A DNA stretch of 8,392 bases from an uncultured Burkholderiales bacterium (GTDB lineage: Bacteria; Pseudomonadota; Gammaproteobacteria; Burkholderiales; Burkholderiaceae_D): the NCBI GenBank assembly GCA_903904635.1, contig CAIVDH010000327.1, forward strand, positions 1-8,392, given 5' to 3'. Numbering within the stretch: the first letter of the stretch is position 1; the number at the start of each line of letters is the position of its first letter. The notes beneath the pieces were generated by a model. That model saw only the letters and a program-made list of their open reading frames with translations. It had not been told where the DNA came from and ran no database searches. The translations under genes and the position numbers were made by a program. This document shows positions 1 through 7,456 of this stretch, piece by piece.

Positions 1-1
1 A

Positions 2-895
2 GCCGACGCGATTTTGTTTGGCGCAGTTGGCGACTGGCAGTATGACAACCTGGAGCGGTCCTTGCGCCCAGAGCAGGCCATCCTTGGATTACGTAAGCAT
101 CTGGGGCTGTTTGCAAATTTTCGTCCTGCGATTTTATATCCAGAGCTGGCCGGTGCGTCAACGTTGAAGCCTGAGGTGGTCTCGGGTCTGGATATTTTGA
201 TTATCCGCGAGCTCACTGGTGATATTTATTTCGGCCAGCCGCGTGGTGTGCGTGAAGCACCGGATGGTCCGTTCAAAGGTGCGCGTGAAGGTTTCGATAC
301 CATGCGTTATGCCGAGCCTGAAATTCGCCGTATTGCGCATGTCGCATTTCAGGCTGCACGCAAACGCGCAAAGCGTTTAACGAGTGTAGATAAAGCCAAT
401 GTGCTGGAGACTTTCCAATTCTGGAAAGACATCATGATCGACGTGCACAATGAATATCCGGATGTCGAGCTTGATCATATGTATGTGGATAACGCAGCGA
501 TGCAACTGGTACGCGCACCGAAAAAATTTGACGTCATGGTCACCGGAAATATGTTCGGCGATATTTTGTCGGATGCGGCAGCGATGCTGACCGGCTCTAT
601 CGGTATGTTGCCTTCTGCCTCGCTTGATGCCAACAACAAGGGCTTGTATGAACCTTCACATGGCTCGGCACCTGATATCGCGGGCAAAGGCATAGCTAAT
701 CCGTTAGCAACGATATTGTCCGCTGCGATGATGTTGCGCTTCTCGCTCAATAAAGTCGCTGATGCAGATCGTATTGAAGTGGCAGTGAAAAAAGTATTGG
801 CGCAAGGATTGCGCACAGCAGATATCTACGAAACCGGTACCACGAAAGTGGGCACGGCAGAGATGGGCGACGCGGTGTTGAAGGCCTTGGTCTGA
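2..895 (+). CDS. leuB: 3-isopropylmalate dehydrogenase, 5'-truncated by window edge
   Basis: LeuB oxidises and decarboxylates 3-isopropylmalate to 2-oxoisocaproate with NAD in cytoplasmic leucine synthesis. The reading frame is already open at base 2 ([15 protein letters not shown]), so the TTG at 14 is not the true start. About 60 N-terminal residues of a usual 350-360 lie outside the window and 297 are visible. Family signatures are present: [14 protein letters not shown], the [16 protein letters not shown] segment with the active-site Tyr, DKANVLET with the catalytic Lys, VDNAAMQLV and [10 protein letters not shown] with the metal-binding aspartates, and the nucleotide-binding [14 protein letters not shown] loop near the C-terminus. 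The frame ends with TGA at 893-895. Asd begins 70 bases later on the same strand with no visible terminator between, so the two may share a transcript; leuC and leuD probably lie upstream. The family is distinguished from isocitrate and tartrate dehydrogenases by the LeuB-type [10 protein letters not shown] loop. Confidence 0.97.
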   Translation, partial: ADAILFGAVGDWQYDNLERSLRPEQAILGLRKHLGLFANFRPAILYPELAGASTLKPEVVSGLDILIIRELTGDIYFGQPRGVREAPDGPFKGAREGFDTMRYAEPEIRRIAHVAFQAARKRAKRLTSVDKANVLETFQFWKDIMIDVHNEYPDVELDHMYVDNAAMQLVRAPKKFDVMVTGNMFGDILSDAAAMLTGSIGMLPSASLDANNKGLYEPSHGSAPDIAGKGIANPLATILSAAMMLRFSLNKVADADRIEVAVKKVLAQGLRTADIYETGTTKVGTAEMGDAVLKALV

Positions 896-956
896 TAAAC
901 ACATAGCAGCGATCAAAGTGCAGTAACAATATTTTCAACAACATTATTTGTACGGC

Positions 957-960
957 AGGA
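957..960 (+). promoter_or_regulatory. Shine-Dalgarno for asd, decides the start codon
   Basis: AGGA within GGCAGGA lies 5 bases before the ATG at 966. It supports that ATG rather than the in-frame TTG at 948, which has no purine-rich stretch before it and would add six residues that Asd proteins do not carry. Confidence 0.7.
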
Positions 961-965
961 TAAAA

Positions 966-2102
966 ATGAAATTAGTCGGCTTGGTAGGTTGGCGTGGAAT
1001 GGTAGGCTCAGTGCTGATGCAGCGCATGCAGCAGGAAGATGATTTTGCGCATATAGAGCCGGTATTTTTTTCTACATCCAATGCGGGCGGTAAAGCCCCG
1101 GCTATGGCAAAAAATGAAGCAAACCTGAAAGACGCTAATGATATCGATGCGCTAAAAAAATGCGACATTGTCCTGACCTGTCAGGGTGGTGACTACACCA
1201 GTGAAATTTTTCCCAAGCTGCGCGCAGCTGGCTGGAACGGATACTGGATAGATGCGGCGTCTTCGTTGCGCATGAAAGACGATGCCATCATCGTGCTCGA
1301 TCCTGTCAATCTGGATGTAATCAAACACGCGCTGAAGTCTGGTGTGAAAAACTATATCGGCGGCAACTGCACGGTATCTTGCATGCTGATGGGGCTGGGT
1401 GGTTTGTTTCAGCATGATTTGGTTGACTGGATGACGTCCATGACTTATCAGGCTGCATCCGGTGGCGGCGCGCAGCATATGCGTGAATTGCTGACACAGT
1501 TTGGCAGCATCAATGCTGAGGTTAAGGCTTTGCTGGATGATCCGGCTTCAGCAATCTTGGAAATAGATCGTAAAGTGCTGGCAAAACAGCATGCGATGAC
1601 TGCAGACGAGACCCAGCAATTTGGTGTGCCGCTGGGTGGCAATCTGATACCTTGGATAGACAAAGATCTGGGCAATGGACAATCGCGCGAAGAATGGAAA
1701 GCTGGCGCTGAAACCAACAAAATTCTGGGGCGCGGCGACGCATTTGGCAAGCAGGCGAAATCGGCGATTGCTGTTGATGGTTTGTGTGTGCGGGTAGGGG
1801 CAATGCGCTGTCATTCACAAGCATTGACTATCAAGCTTAAAAAAAATGTACCACTAGATGAAATCAACGACATCATCGCCAGCAATAACCAGTGGGTTAA
1901 GCTGGTACCAAATAATCGCGAGGCGTCGATGCAGCATCTGACACCTGCCGCTACCACGGGTAGTCTGACGATACCGGTTGGTCGTGTGCGCAAAATGGAA
2001 ATGGGTGGTGATTATCTGTCAGCTTTTACAGTGGGTGACCAGCTGCTTTGGGGCGCCGCAGAACCGTTGCGCCGCATGCTGCGCATCGTGCTCGAAGACT
2101 GA
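966..2102 (+). CDS. asd: Aspartate-semialdehyde dehydrogenase (gammaproteobacterial type)
   Basis: Asd reduces L-aspartyl-4-phosphate to aspartate semialdehyde with NADPH, the branch point to lysine/diaminopimelate, threonine and methionine, in the cytoplasm. The 378-residue product is close to the family norm. It starts [17 protein letters not shown], a GxxGxxG NADP-binding loop at residues 5-14. The catalytic Cys is at 135 in GGNCTVSC and the substrate Gln at 162 in [10 protein letters not shown], the same numbers as in the E. coli enzyme. The general-base His is at 283 in [10 protein letters not shown]. The long insert around 180-230 with [11 protein letters not shown] is typical of the gammaproteobacterial subgroup. 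A second Cys at 139, four residues after the nucleophile, occupies a position where E. coli has Leu. The start is the ATG with AGGA 5 bases upstream. The gene sits between leuB and fimV, a common proteobacterial neighbourhood; asd-fimV-truA order is also seen in Pseudomonas. Confidence 0.98.
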   Translation: MKLVGLVGWRGMVGSVLMQRMQQEDDFAHIEPVFFSTSNAGGKAPAMAKNEANLKDANDIDALKKCDIVLTCQGGDYTSEIFPKLRAAGWNGYWIDAASSLRMKDDAIIVLDPVNLDVIKHALKSGVKNYIGGNCTVSCMLMGLGGLFQHDLVDWMTSMTYQAASGGGAQHMRELLTQFGSINAEVKALLDDPASAILEIDRKVLAKQHAMTADETQQFGVPLGGNLIPWIDKDLGNGQSREEWKAGAETNKILGRGDAFGKQAKSAIAVDGLCVRVGAMRCHSQALTIKLKKNVPLDEINDIIASNNQWVKLVPNNREASMQHLTPAATTGSLTIPVGRVRKMEMGGDYLSAFTVGDQLLWGAAEPLRRMLRIVLED

Positions 2103-2213
2103 TAATTTCAAACCAAGTATTGGTAAGCGTTGTTAGGTTGCTACGCTAAATCTTGTTTTGAGGTGCCGAATTAGTTTGTATGGGTTTTAATTGCTGACCA
2201 AAATTCTGCTGGC

Positions 2214-2242
2214 TTGCAACTGGCAAGGTGCAATGTTATGGT
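2214..2242 (+). promoter_or_regulatory. Weak candidate sigma-70 promoter upstream of fimV
   Basis: TTGCAA (2214-2219) and TATGGT (2237-2242) are 17 bases apart, about 100 bases before the fimV start. Each box matches consensus at 4 of 6 positions, so this is only the best candidate by eye in the gap and may occur by chance in AT-rich DNA. Confidence 0.2.
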
Positions 2243-2313
2243 CTTGAACCTTAGTCATTGATGGCAGTAATGTCGCTGGGTTTTATCGCTGAGTTTTTCT
2301 TTTGATTTACCAC

Positions 2314-2329
2314 GCTATTTAGCTATTTA
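2314..2329 (+). repeat. Tandem 8-bp direct repeat before fimV start
   Basis: GCTATTTA occurs twice without a gap (2314-2321 and 2322-2329), ending 9 bases before the GTG start of fimV. It occupies the place where a Shine-Dalgarno would be expected. A change in copy number would alter the leader length by 8 bases but not the fimV frame. Confidence 0.6.
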
Positions 2330-2338
2330 TTTTCTTAC

Positions 2339-2716
2339 GTGAAAACTTCTATCCATAAATTGTTGATTGCTGTGTTGTTGGTGTCTTTGCCACTGACGAT
2401 TGCAGCTGCTGCATTGGGTGAGGTGAGTGTACGTTCGGCTATCGGTCAGAAGCTGGATGCAGAAATAGAAATCGTTGCACTTACTGCAAGTGAAGCAGAA
2501 GCGATGGCTGTGCAGCTGGCATCAGCGGAAGCCTATGCGGAAGCGGGAGTGGAATTCAATCCATTATTACGTACACTCCAGTTCACAATAGAGAAAAGAG
2601 CTAACCGCTATTTTGTGCGGGTTAGTTCGGATGGTATTGTCAATGACCCATTCATTACTATTTTGTTTGAACTTAACGCGAGCGGCAGCCGGACTATTCG
2701 TCAGTATGCAATTTAG
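2339..2716 (+). CDS. fimV: FimV N-terminal fragment: signal peptide and FimV N-terminal domain
   Basis: The 125-residue product begins with a signal peptide (residues 1 to about 25: Lys-containing start MKTSIHK, hydrophobic core, small residues IAAAA before the probable cleavage). It continues with the conserved FimV N-terminal domain, LGEVSVRSAIGQKLDAEIEI through NDPFITILFELNASGS. The start is the GTG at 2339: the frame is closed by TGA at 2303-2305 and there is no ATG, GTG or TTG between. No Shine-Dalgarno precedes it, only a pyrimidine-rich TTTATTTTCTTAC. The product ends at the amber codon, so alone it would be a small exported protein without LysM, membrane anchor or TPR. The usual Trp of the ELNWxSGR motif is missing; the sequence reads ELN-ASGSR. 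Confidence 0.7.
   Translation: MKTSIHKLLIAVLLVSLPLTIAAAALGEVSVRSAIGQKLDAEIEIVALTASEAEAMAVQLASAEAYAEAGVEFNPLLRTLQFTIEKRANRYFVRVSSDGIVNDPFITILFELNASGSRTIRQYAI
2714..2716 (+). other. Premature amber codon inside fimV
   Basis: TAG follows CAG TAT GCA ATT and is followed by CTT GAT CCG CCA in the same frame. The LDPP motif that FimV proteins carry directly after the N-terminal domain is therefore encoded just past the stop. A Leu TTG codon becomes TAG by one base change. None of the other complete or partial genes in the window ends in TAG: they end TGA, TGA, TAA, TGA, TAA, TAA, TAA. Confidence 0.9.
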
Positions 2717-2740
2717 CTTGATCCGCCAGCAATTGATGAG

Positions 2741-4561
2741 GTGACTGTCGCAGCGACAGAACCGCAAACCGTTACTCAGGCTGAGCTTGATGCGGCCACA
2801 CCAGCAGCACCAACGACATCTGATGCAAAAGCGGATACGGCATCAGATACAGCAGCGACTACCGCCAAAGAAGTCAGTTCCAGTCGTGTGGTTGGTCGTG
2901 GCGATACCCTGGCGCAGATTGCTGCTCAAATTCGCCCCGCTGATGCCAAGATTGAACAAGTCCTGATTGCCTTGCAGCGTCTTAATCCCGCTGCGCTAGT
3001 TGGCGATAATATTAATCGCATTAAGTCAGGCAGTGTCTTGACCCTGCCTGATGCCGATACCATCAAGGCCATTGATCCTCGCGATGCGCGCAAATTGGTC
3101 TATGCACAGACTACCGACTTTAATCGTTATCGCAGCCAGCTCGCACAGCAGGCACGCTCGTCTGCAGTGACTGCAGAAAATGCCAGCCCTGATAACAATC
3201 GCAGCAGCAGCGGCAAAATTGGGGTACAGGTAAGAGAGCAGGGTTCGAATAAAGCCAGCCAAGACAAGCTGCGTTTAAGTGCAGCTGGCGTAACGGGTGA
3301 TGCGTCTGGCGCAGCATCTGATGTCAGTAGCCTCGATAAAATCGCCAATGACAAGGCACTGAGTGAAGCCAACGCTCGCGTCGCAGAGCTGGAAAAAAAT
3401 GTCCAGGACATGCAGCAGTTGTTGGAATTGAAAAACAAGACCTTGGCTGAGATGCAAAATCGCGCTAGCTCTGCCGAGGCCGTTGCACAGCCTGCGGAGT
3501 CTGCTGCAGCACTACCCGTACCCACCGCAACTGCCCCGTCGGTAAAGACCGAGCAAGGCTATATGGATCAGTTGATTGCATCATTTGCTGCGATAACTTT
3601 ACTGGCGCAGGATCCATCTTTCATGATGGCTGGTGGCGTTGTACTTGTATTGTTGCTGGTATTCATACTGGTGCGAGCACGCCGTCGCGCGCGCAATGAT
3701 TTATCAGCCGTAAAAGATAATTTGAAAAAAACTGCTGCCGGATCTCAGTCTATATTCGGTGCTGCAGGTGGTCGCAATATTGATACGAGTAATAGTGTCT
3801 TTCATTCTAATTTTGTACCCTCTGTCAGTCAACTTGATACAAATGAGGTGGATGCGGTTGCTGAAGCTGATGTGTATGTTGCTTATGGTCGTGATGAGCA
3901 AGCCGAAGAAATCTTAATTGAGGCGCTGCGCGTGCATCCTGAGCGCAATGCACTGCGAGTCAAGCTGCTGGAAATTTATGCACGTCTGCAGGATAAACAG
4001 AAATTTAATCGGTTGGCTGTCGAATTACAGCAGTTGACGCGCGTATCGAGTGACGAGTGGCAGCAAGCACTCAAGATGGGACAAATCCTTGATCCTGCCA
4101 ATTCACTTTATCAGCCATCTGATTTACCCTCGTCCGGGATGATATTTGGCAATGCGCAAAGCAGAACACAAGATCAACGAATTGAGCCTTCACTCAAGCT
4201 GGTTGTCAATGACCCGCCTGCGGCTAAGCAGTCTGACATACTCGATTTTGATTCCAAGCTTGAGGGTATGCTGGCTGCGCAAAAACGTGACACGATAGGT
4301 GGTAACCCTTCCCGCTCCGGGGCATTGCAGATACATAGTTCTGAATTTGCGCTGACGGTATTGAATGACGCTTTTCCAACGGCCAAGCCGACCAGCGACG
4401 AGCATGCGCTTCATGCATTGCGCACGAAATTTGATCTGGCATTGGCATGCCAGGAGATAGGCGACAGTATCGGTGCGCGTGAGCTGCTTAGCGAGGTTGC
4501 TAATGCACAGCATCCGGAGCTCGCAAAACGCGCGCAGTCTCTGCTTTCGCAACTCGCGTAA
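2741..4561 (+). CDS. fimV: FimV C-terminal part: LysM, coiled coil, membrane segment, TPR
   Basis: The frame is open from 2717; GTG 2741 is only its first possible start (606 residues) and has no properly spaced ribosome site, GATGAG lying directly against it. Numbered from that GTG, a low-complexity Ala/Thr linker (1-45) leads to a LysM domain at about 48-104 (GRGDTLAQIAAQI to NRIKSGSVLTLP). An Ala/Ser/Gln-rich stretch is followed by a coiled coil at about 198-242 (ANARVAELEKNVQDMQQLL). A single transmembrane helix lies at about 295-312, followed by a basic stop-transfer RARRRAR. The cytoplasmic part has the FimV hallmark DAVAEADVYVAYGRDEQAEEIL (about 371-392) with a TPR to about 432. It ends in the FimV C-terminal helical domain at 553-606 (TKFDLALACQEIGDSIGARELL). 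Made separately, it would lack a signal peptide, so the LysM domain would probably not be exported. truA follows after 150 bases. Confidence 0.75.
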   Translation: MTVAATEPQTVTQAELDAATPAAPTTSDAKADTASDTAATTAKEVSSSRVVGRGDTLAQIAAQIRPADAKIEQVLIALQRLNPAALVGDNINRIKSGSVLTLPDADTIKAIDPRDARKLVYAQTTDFNRYRSQLAQQARSSAVTAENASPDNNRSSSGKIGVQVREQGSNKASQDKLRLSAAGVTGDASGAASDVSSLDKIANDKALSEANARVAELEKNVQDMQQLLELKNKTLAEMQNRASSAEAVAQPAESAAALPVPTATAPSVKTEQGYMDQLIASFAAITLLAQDPSFMMAGGVVLVLLLVFILVRARRRARNDLSAVKDNLKKTAAGSQSIFGAAGGRNIDTSNSVFHSNFVPSVSQLDTNEVDAVAEADVYVAYGRDEQAEEILIEALRVHPERNALRVKLLEIYARLQDKQKFNRLAVELQQLTRVSSDEWQQALKMGQILDPANSLYQPSDLPSSGMIFGNAQSRTQDQRIEPSLKLVVNDPPAAKQSDILDFDSKLEGMLAAQKRDTIGGNPSRSGALQIHSSEFALTVLNDAFPTAKPTSDEHALHALRTKFDLALACQEIGDSIGARELLSEVANAQHPELAKRAQSLLSQLA

Positions 4562-4711
4562 AATCCACATTTGAATTTGTAATCAGGTGGCACGATGATG
4601 TGTACCAGCCAGCTCGCGTCAGCTTGCTACGGATCCCCAATAATCCCTCATTAGTCTTCCGCTACCGGCTCTGGCAATTAGCCATCTCTAAAAATTAAAG
4701 GCATACAGAGA
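4562..4711. other. Intergenic gap fimV-truA, no gene
   Basis: This 150-base gap has no credible coding frame and no stem followed by a T-run, so no terminator for fimV is seen. A poor promoter-like pair, TTGAAT at 4571-4576 and GATGAT at 4594-4599 with a 17-base spacer, matches consensus at 4 of 6 positions each. It is not enough to call a promoter, though the gap would leave room for one serving truA and the trp genes. Confidence 0.5.
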
Positions 4712-5518
4712 GTGAAACGGATTGTGCTTGGTGTTCAATATGACGGCTGTTCTTGGCAAGGCTGGCAGCGTCAGCCGCATGGTAAGACTGTGCAGAACAG
4801 GCTAGAGTCTGCGCTGACTGAATTTGTTCAGCAGCCGGTTGATATTGTTTGCGCAGGCCGTACCGATACAGGTGTGCACGCCATTGAGCAGGTGGTGCAT
4901 TTTGATTCTGACGCTAAACGTGAATTATTTGCCTGGGTTAGAGGTGTCAATGCGCTGCTGCCCTCATCAATTTCTGTGCGCTGGTCTGCTGCATTGCCAG
5001 TTGGTGAGTCTGATGCATTTCATGCGCGCTATTGTGCAACGGCGCGCACCTATCAATATTTGATTTACAACGATCCCATACGCTCGCCTTTATTAAAGGG
5101 CAGGGCAGGATGGGTGTTTCGCCCGTTGCAGTCAGAATTAATGCGCGAGGCGGCGCAGGCATTAATTGGAACGCATGATTTTTCTGCTTTTCGTGCTGCA
5201 GAATGTCAGGCCAGCTCACCTGTACGCACCATGCATCAGATAGACGTTACCCAGCAAGGTAATCTGATTATGATCACGTTCAAGGCAAACGCCTATTTGC
5301 ATCATATGGTGCGCAATATTGTGGGTGCGCTGGTGCAGGTTGGCTTGGGTAATCATCCACCTTCATGGATGGCTGATTTGTTGGCTGGTCGGGATCGCAC
5401 GGTTGCAGCGCCCACTTTTTCGCCAGATGGTTTGTATTTGGCAAAAATTGATTATGATCCGCGCTGGGCATTGCCGCAGGCTGTAAAGACTGCTCCCTTA
5501 TTTTGGAATTATTCCTGA
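4712..5518 (+). CDS. truA: tRNA pseudouridine(38-40) synthase
   Basis: TruA converts uridines 38, 39 and 40 of the anticodon arm of many tRNAs to pseudouridine, in the cytoplasm, without cofactor. The 268-residue protein has the usual length. It opens with KRIVLGVQYDGCSWQGWQRQ, followed by the catalytic Asp at residue 52 in CAGRTDTGVHA. Further conserved blocks are DAFHARYCATARTYQYLIYN, THDFSAFRAAECQASSPVRT, ANAYLHHMVRNIVGALVQVG and GRDRTVAAPTFSPDGLYL. The start is GTG at 4712, with AAAGG at 4697-4701 as the likely ribosome site. The stop TGA at 5516-5518 shares its last base with the trpF ATG, so translation of the two is probably coupled. truA-trpF adjacency is widespread in Proteobacteria and makes this the first gene of the trpFBA cluster. 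Confidence 0.98.
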   Translation: MKRIVLGVQYDGCSWQGWQRQPHGKTVQNRLESALTEFVQQPVDIVCAGRTDTGVHAIEQVVHFDSDAKRELFAWVRGVNALLPSSISVRWSAALPVGESDAFHARYCATARTYQYLIYNDPIRSPLLKGRAGWVFRPLQSELMREAAQALIGTHDFSAFRAAECQASSPVRTMHQIDVTQQGNLIMITFKANAYLHHMVRNIVGALVQVGLGNHPPSWMADLLAGRDRTVAAPTFSPDGLYLAKIDYDPRWALPQAVKTAPLFWNYS

Positions 5519-6186
5519 TGACGCATAGAACCCGAATTAAGCTGTGTGGACTGACACGCTTGGAAGATGTAGAGCAAGCGGTTGCCGCCGGTGCAGATGC
5601 AATCGGTTTAGTTTTTTATCCACCGTCTCCGCGCAGCGTGAATGCACAACAAGCTGGGCAATTGCTGTCTGTAATGCCGCCCTTTATCAGCAGTGTTGGT
5701 TTGTTCGTTAATGCTACGGTCGAAGAGATTGAAATGGTGCTGGCGGCTGCGCCCATATCAATATTGCAATTTCACGGCGATGAGACTGTGGCGCAGTGCT
5801 GCGCCATCGCAAAAAAAGTGCAGCGTCCTTTTGTGCGGGCATTGCGGGTCAGGCCAGATACGACTGCGGCAGATTTGTTAGAATGTGATTCTCAATTCCG
5901 CTCAGCCAGTCCGCTTTTTGCCGGGCTGTTGCTTGATACCTGGGTGGATGCTTACGGTGGTAGTGGAAAGGTATTCGATTGGTCTCTCATTCCCGCAGAC
6001 CTCGCGCGTCGGGTCGTTTTAAGTGGTGGCTTGAACGTTCAAAATGTGACTGATGCCGTGGTCGGCGTCAGGCCTTTTGCCGTCGATGTCAGTAGTGGCA
6101 TTGAATCAGCAAAAGGTATCAAGGACGCAGCAATGATGCATGCATTCGTGTCTGCCGTACGCGCAGGCGACAGTCAAATTACTTAA
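5518..6186 (+). CDS. trpF: Phosphoribosylanthranilate isomerase
   Basis: TrpF performs the Amadori rearrangement of N-(5-phosphoribosyl)anthranilate to the carboxyphenylamino-deoxyribulose phosphate in tryptophan synthesis. It is a stand-alone (beta/alpha)8 barrel of 222 residues, not fused to TrpC. The general base Cys is residue 10 in IKLCGLTR and the general acid Asp is residue 140 in [31 protein letters not shown] follows strand 2, and the phosphate-binding turns [11 protein letters not shown] and VDVSSGIE close the barrel. The start is the ATG at 5518, overlapping the truA stop by one base, with GGAA at 5505-5508 upstream. An in-frame TTG at 5503 would add five residues from inside truA and has no ribosome site. 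trpB begins 11 bases after the TAA. Confidence 0.98.
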   Translation: MTHRTRIKLCGLTRLEDVEQAVAAGADAIGLVFYPPSPRSVNAQQAGQLLSVMPPFISSVGLFVNATVEEIEMVLAAAPISILQFHGDETVAQCCAIAKKVQRPFVRALRVRPDTTAADLLECDSQFRSASPLFAGLLLDTWVDAYGGSGKVFDWSLIPADLARRVVLSGGLNVQNVTDAVVGVRPFAVDVSSGIESAKGIKDAAMMHAFVSAVRAGDSQIT

Positions 6187-6197
6187 AAGAGAACACC

Positions 6198-7445
6198 ATG
6201 GACCACAACACAGCACATCTGGGCGATGAAGATGCCCAAGGCCATTACAATTTTCCTGATGCCAGCGGCCACTTCGGCATTTATGGCGGTAGCTTTGTTT
6301 CTGAGACACTCACGCATGCGCTGGAAGATCTGAAAGCGACCTATGAGCGCTATATCGATGATCCGGAATTTTTGCGTGAATTTCATCATGAACTGAAATA
6401 TTTTGTCGGACGCCCCAGCCCTATTTATCATGCGCGTCGCTGGTCGGACGAAATGGGCGGCGCACAAATTTATTTCAAGCGCGAAGATTTGAATCACACC
6501 GGCGCACACAAAATCAATAACGTTATCGGTCAGGCATTGCTGGCCAAGCGCATGGGTAAACCACGTGTGATCGCCGAAACCGGCGCTGGTCAGCATGGCG
6601 TGGCAACGGCAACCATCTGCGCCCGCTTTGGTCTGGAGTGTGTGGTCTACATGGGCAGCGAAGACGTCAAACGTCAGGTACAAAATGTGTATCGCATGCA
6701 GTTGCTGGGCGCCACGGTGGTGCCGGTTGAATCAGGTTCTAAGACGCTTAAAGATGCGTTGAATGAAGCCATGCGCGATTGGGTCACCAATGTAGAAGAC
6801 ACGTTTTACATTATCGGTACGGTAGCTGGTCCACATCCGTATCCGATGATGGTGCGTGATTTTCAGTCTGTGATTGGCAAGGAATGTATAGAGCAGATGC
6901 CAGAGCTTACAGGACGCCAGCCTGATTATGTGATGGCCTGTATTGGTGGTGGCTCCAATGCAATGGGTATTTTTCATCCCTACATTGATCATCATGAAGT
7001 CACGTTGATTGGTGTTGAAGCGGCGGGCGAGGGCATAGAAACCGGCCGTCATTCCGCTGCGTTGCTCGGTGGTGTGCCGGGTGTCTTACATGGTAATCGT
7101 ACTTATCTGCTGCAAGATGAAAACGGTCAGATCATCGAAACCCATTCTGTTTCGGCCGGCCTGGATTATCCGGGTGTGGGTCCTGAACACGCATGGCTAA
7201 AAGATTCACACCGTGCGCAGTATGTGTCCGTCACGGATGCAGAGGCTGTAGCAGCCTTTCATCATTGCTGCGAAATTGAGGGTATTATTCCGGCGCTGGA
7301 ATCAGCGCATGCGCTGGCGTATGCAGCCACTTTTGCAGCAACGCTGCCTAAGGATAAAACCATACTCATCAACTTGTCTGGTCGTGGTGATAAAGACATG
7401 CACACGGTGGCCGAGTTTGACAAGCTGCATCCTTCCGTTAAATAA
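6198..7445 (+). CDS. trpB: Tryptophan synthase beta subunit
   Basis: TrpB condenses indole, delivered through a tunnel from TrpA, with L-serine to give tryptophan, using pyridoxal phosphate, in the alpha2-beta2 complex. The 415-residue protein is slightly longer than the E. coli form (397), with about 18 extra residues before the conserved [21 protein letters not shown]. The Schiff-base Lys is residue 105 in [10 protein letters not shown]. The catalytic Glu is residue 127 in [11 protein letters not shown]. The PLP phosphate-binding loop GGGSNAMG is at 250-257, and [13 protein letters not shown] and [12 protein letters not shown] follow. It belongs to the common TrpB1 type. AAGAG at 6187-6191, just after the trpF stop, is a well-placed ribosome site for the ATG at 6198, so the extension is probably real. 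trpA follows 11 bases after the TAA. Confidence 0.99.
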   Translation: MDHNTAHLGDEDAQGHYNFPDASGHFGIYGGSFVSETLTHALEDLKATYERYIDDPEFLREFHHELKYFVGRPSPIYHARRWSDEMGGAQIYFKREDLNHTGAHKINNVIGQALLAKRMGKPRVIAETGAGQHGVATATICARFGLECVVYMGSEDVKRQVQNVYRMQLLGATVVPVESGSKTLKDALNEAMRDWVTNVEDTFYIIGTVAGPHPYPMMVRDFQSVIGKECIEQMPELTGRQPDYVMACIGGGSNAMGIFHPYIDHHEVTLIGVEAAGEGIETGRHSAALLGGVPGVLHGNRTYLLQDENGQIIETHSVSAGLDYPGVGPEHAWLKDSHRAQYVSVTDAEAVAAFHHCCEIEGIIPALESAHALAYAATFAATLPKDKTILINLSGRGDKDMHTVAEFDKLHPSVK

Positions 7446-7449
7446 GAGG
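7444..7449 (+). promoter_or_regulatory. Ribosome binding site of trpA, overlapping trpB stop
   Basis: AAGAGG begins in the last two bases of the trpB TAA stop codon and lies 7 bases before the trpA ATG at 7457. Ribosomes ending trpB therefore sit on this site, which fits coupled production of the equimolar subunits of tryptophan synthase. Confidence 0.65.
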
Positions 7450-7456
7450 CAGCCAC

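Larger units (their letters stand above)
2103..2338. other. Intergenic gap asd-fimV, no gene
   Basis: This 236-base AT-rich gap holds no credible coding frame. Two small perfect inverted repeats are visible: ACCAA-gta-TTGGT at 2112-2124 and CTTGC-aactg-GCAAG at 2213-2227. Neither is followed by a T-run, so neither is a convincing terminator. A weak promoter-like pair, TTGCAA at 2214-2219 and TATGGT at 2237-2242 with a 17-base spacer, matches the sigma-70 consensus at 4 of 6 positions each and could serve fimV. The gap is long enough that fimV may well have its own promoter. Confidence 0.5.
2339..4561 (+). pseudogene. fimV: fimV, frame interrupted by a single in-frame amber codon
   Basis: FimV is an inner-membrane protein with a periplasmic peptidoglycan-binding part and a cytoplasmic TPR part; in Pseudomonas and Neisseria (TspA) relatives it supports cell-pole organisation, type IV pili and twitching. 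Here 741 codons from GTG 2339 to TAA 4559-4561 lie in one frame, broken only by TAG at 2714-2716 (codon 126). Both sides align with one protein: RQYAI, stop, LDPPAIDEV corresponds to the family's REYT-x-LLDPP segment, with the stop standing where a Leu is usual. No frameshift is present and the 614 codons downstream of the amber codon are otherwise open. That pattern fits a very recent nonsense mutation, a base-call error, or a read-through/suppressed codon better than an old pseudogene. The overall length of about 740 is within the FimV range. Whether the protein is made full-length cannot be decided from this sequence alone. Confidence 0.75.

Noticed and set aside
2112..2124. ACCAA-gta-TTGGT inverted repeat just after asd as a terminator
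   Set aside because: Only five pairs with a 3-base loop and no T-run; expected by chance in AT-rich DNA.
2302..2329. TTGATT / TATTTA as a fimV promoter
   Set aside because: Spacing is 16 but the -10 box matches only 3 of 6 and the transcript would begin practically at the GTG; the TATTTA is part of the tandem 8-bp repeat.
2741..2743. GTG 2741 as an independent start for a separate LysM protein
   Set aside because: It lies inside the continuous FimV frame, has no properly spaced ribosome site and would yield a LysM protein without a signal peptide; it is the first start codon after the amber codon by chance.
3127..3525. 132-residue Cys/Ala/Ser-rich minus-strand frame opposite fimV
   Set aside because: It mirrors the low-complexity Ala/Ser-rich linker and coiled coil of FimV; the composition is explained by the opposite strand.
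4190..4570. 126-residue minus-strand frame opposite the fimV end
   Set aside because: It overlaps the conserved FimV C-terminal domain on the other strand, and several overlapping shadow frames occur at the same place.
6183..6683. 166-residue open frame on the minus strand opposite trpB
   Set aside because: It lies wholly within well-conserved trpB, its protein resembles nothing recognisable and has the composition of an antisense shadow; no ribosome site or promoter was seen.
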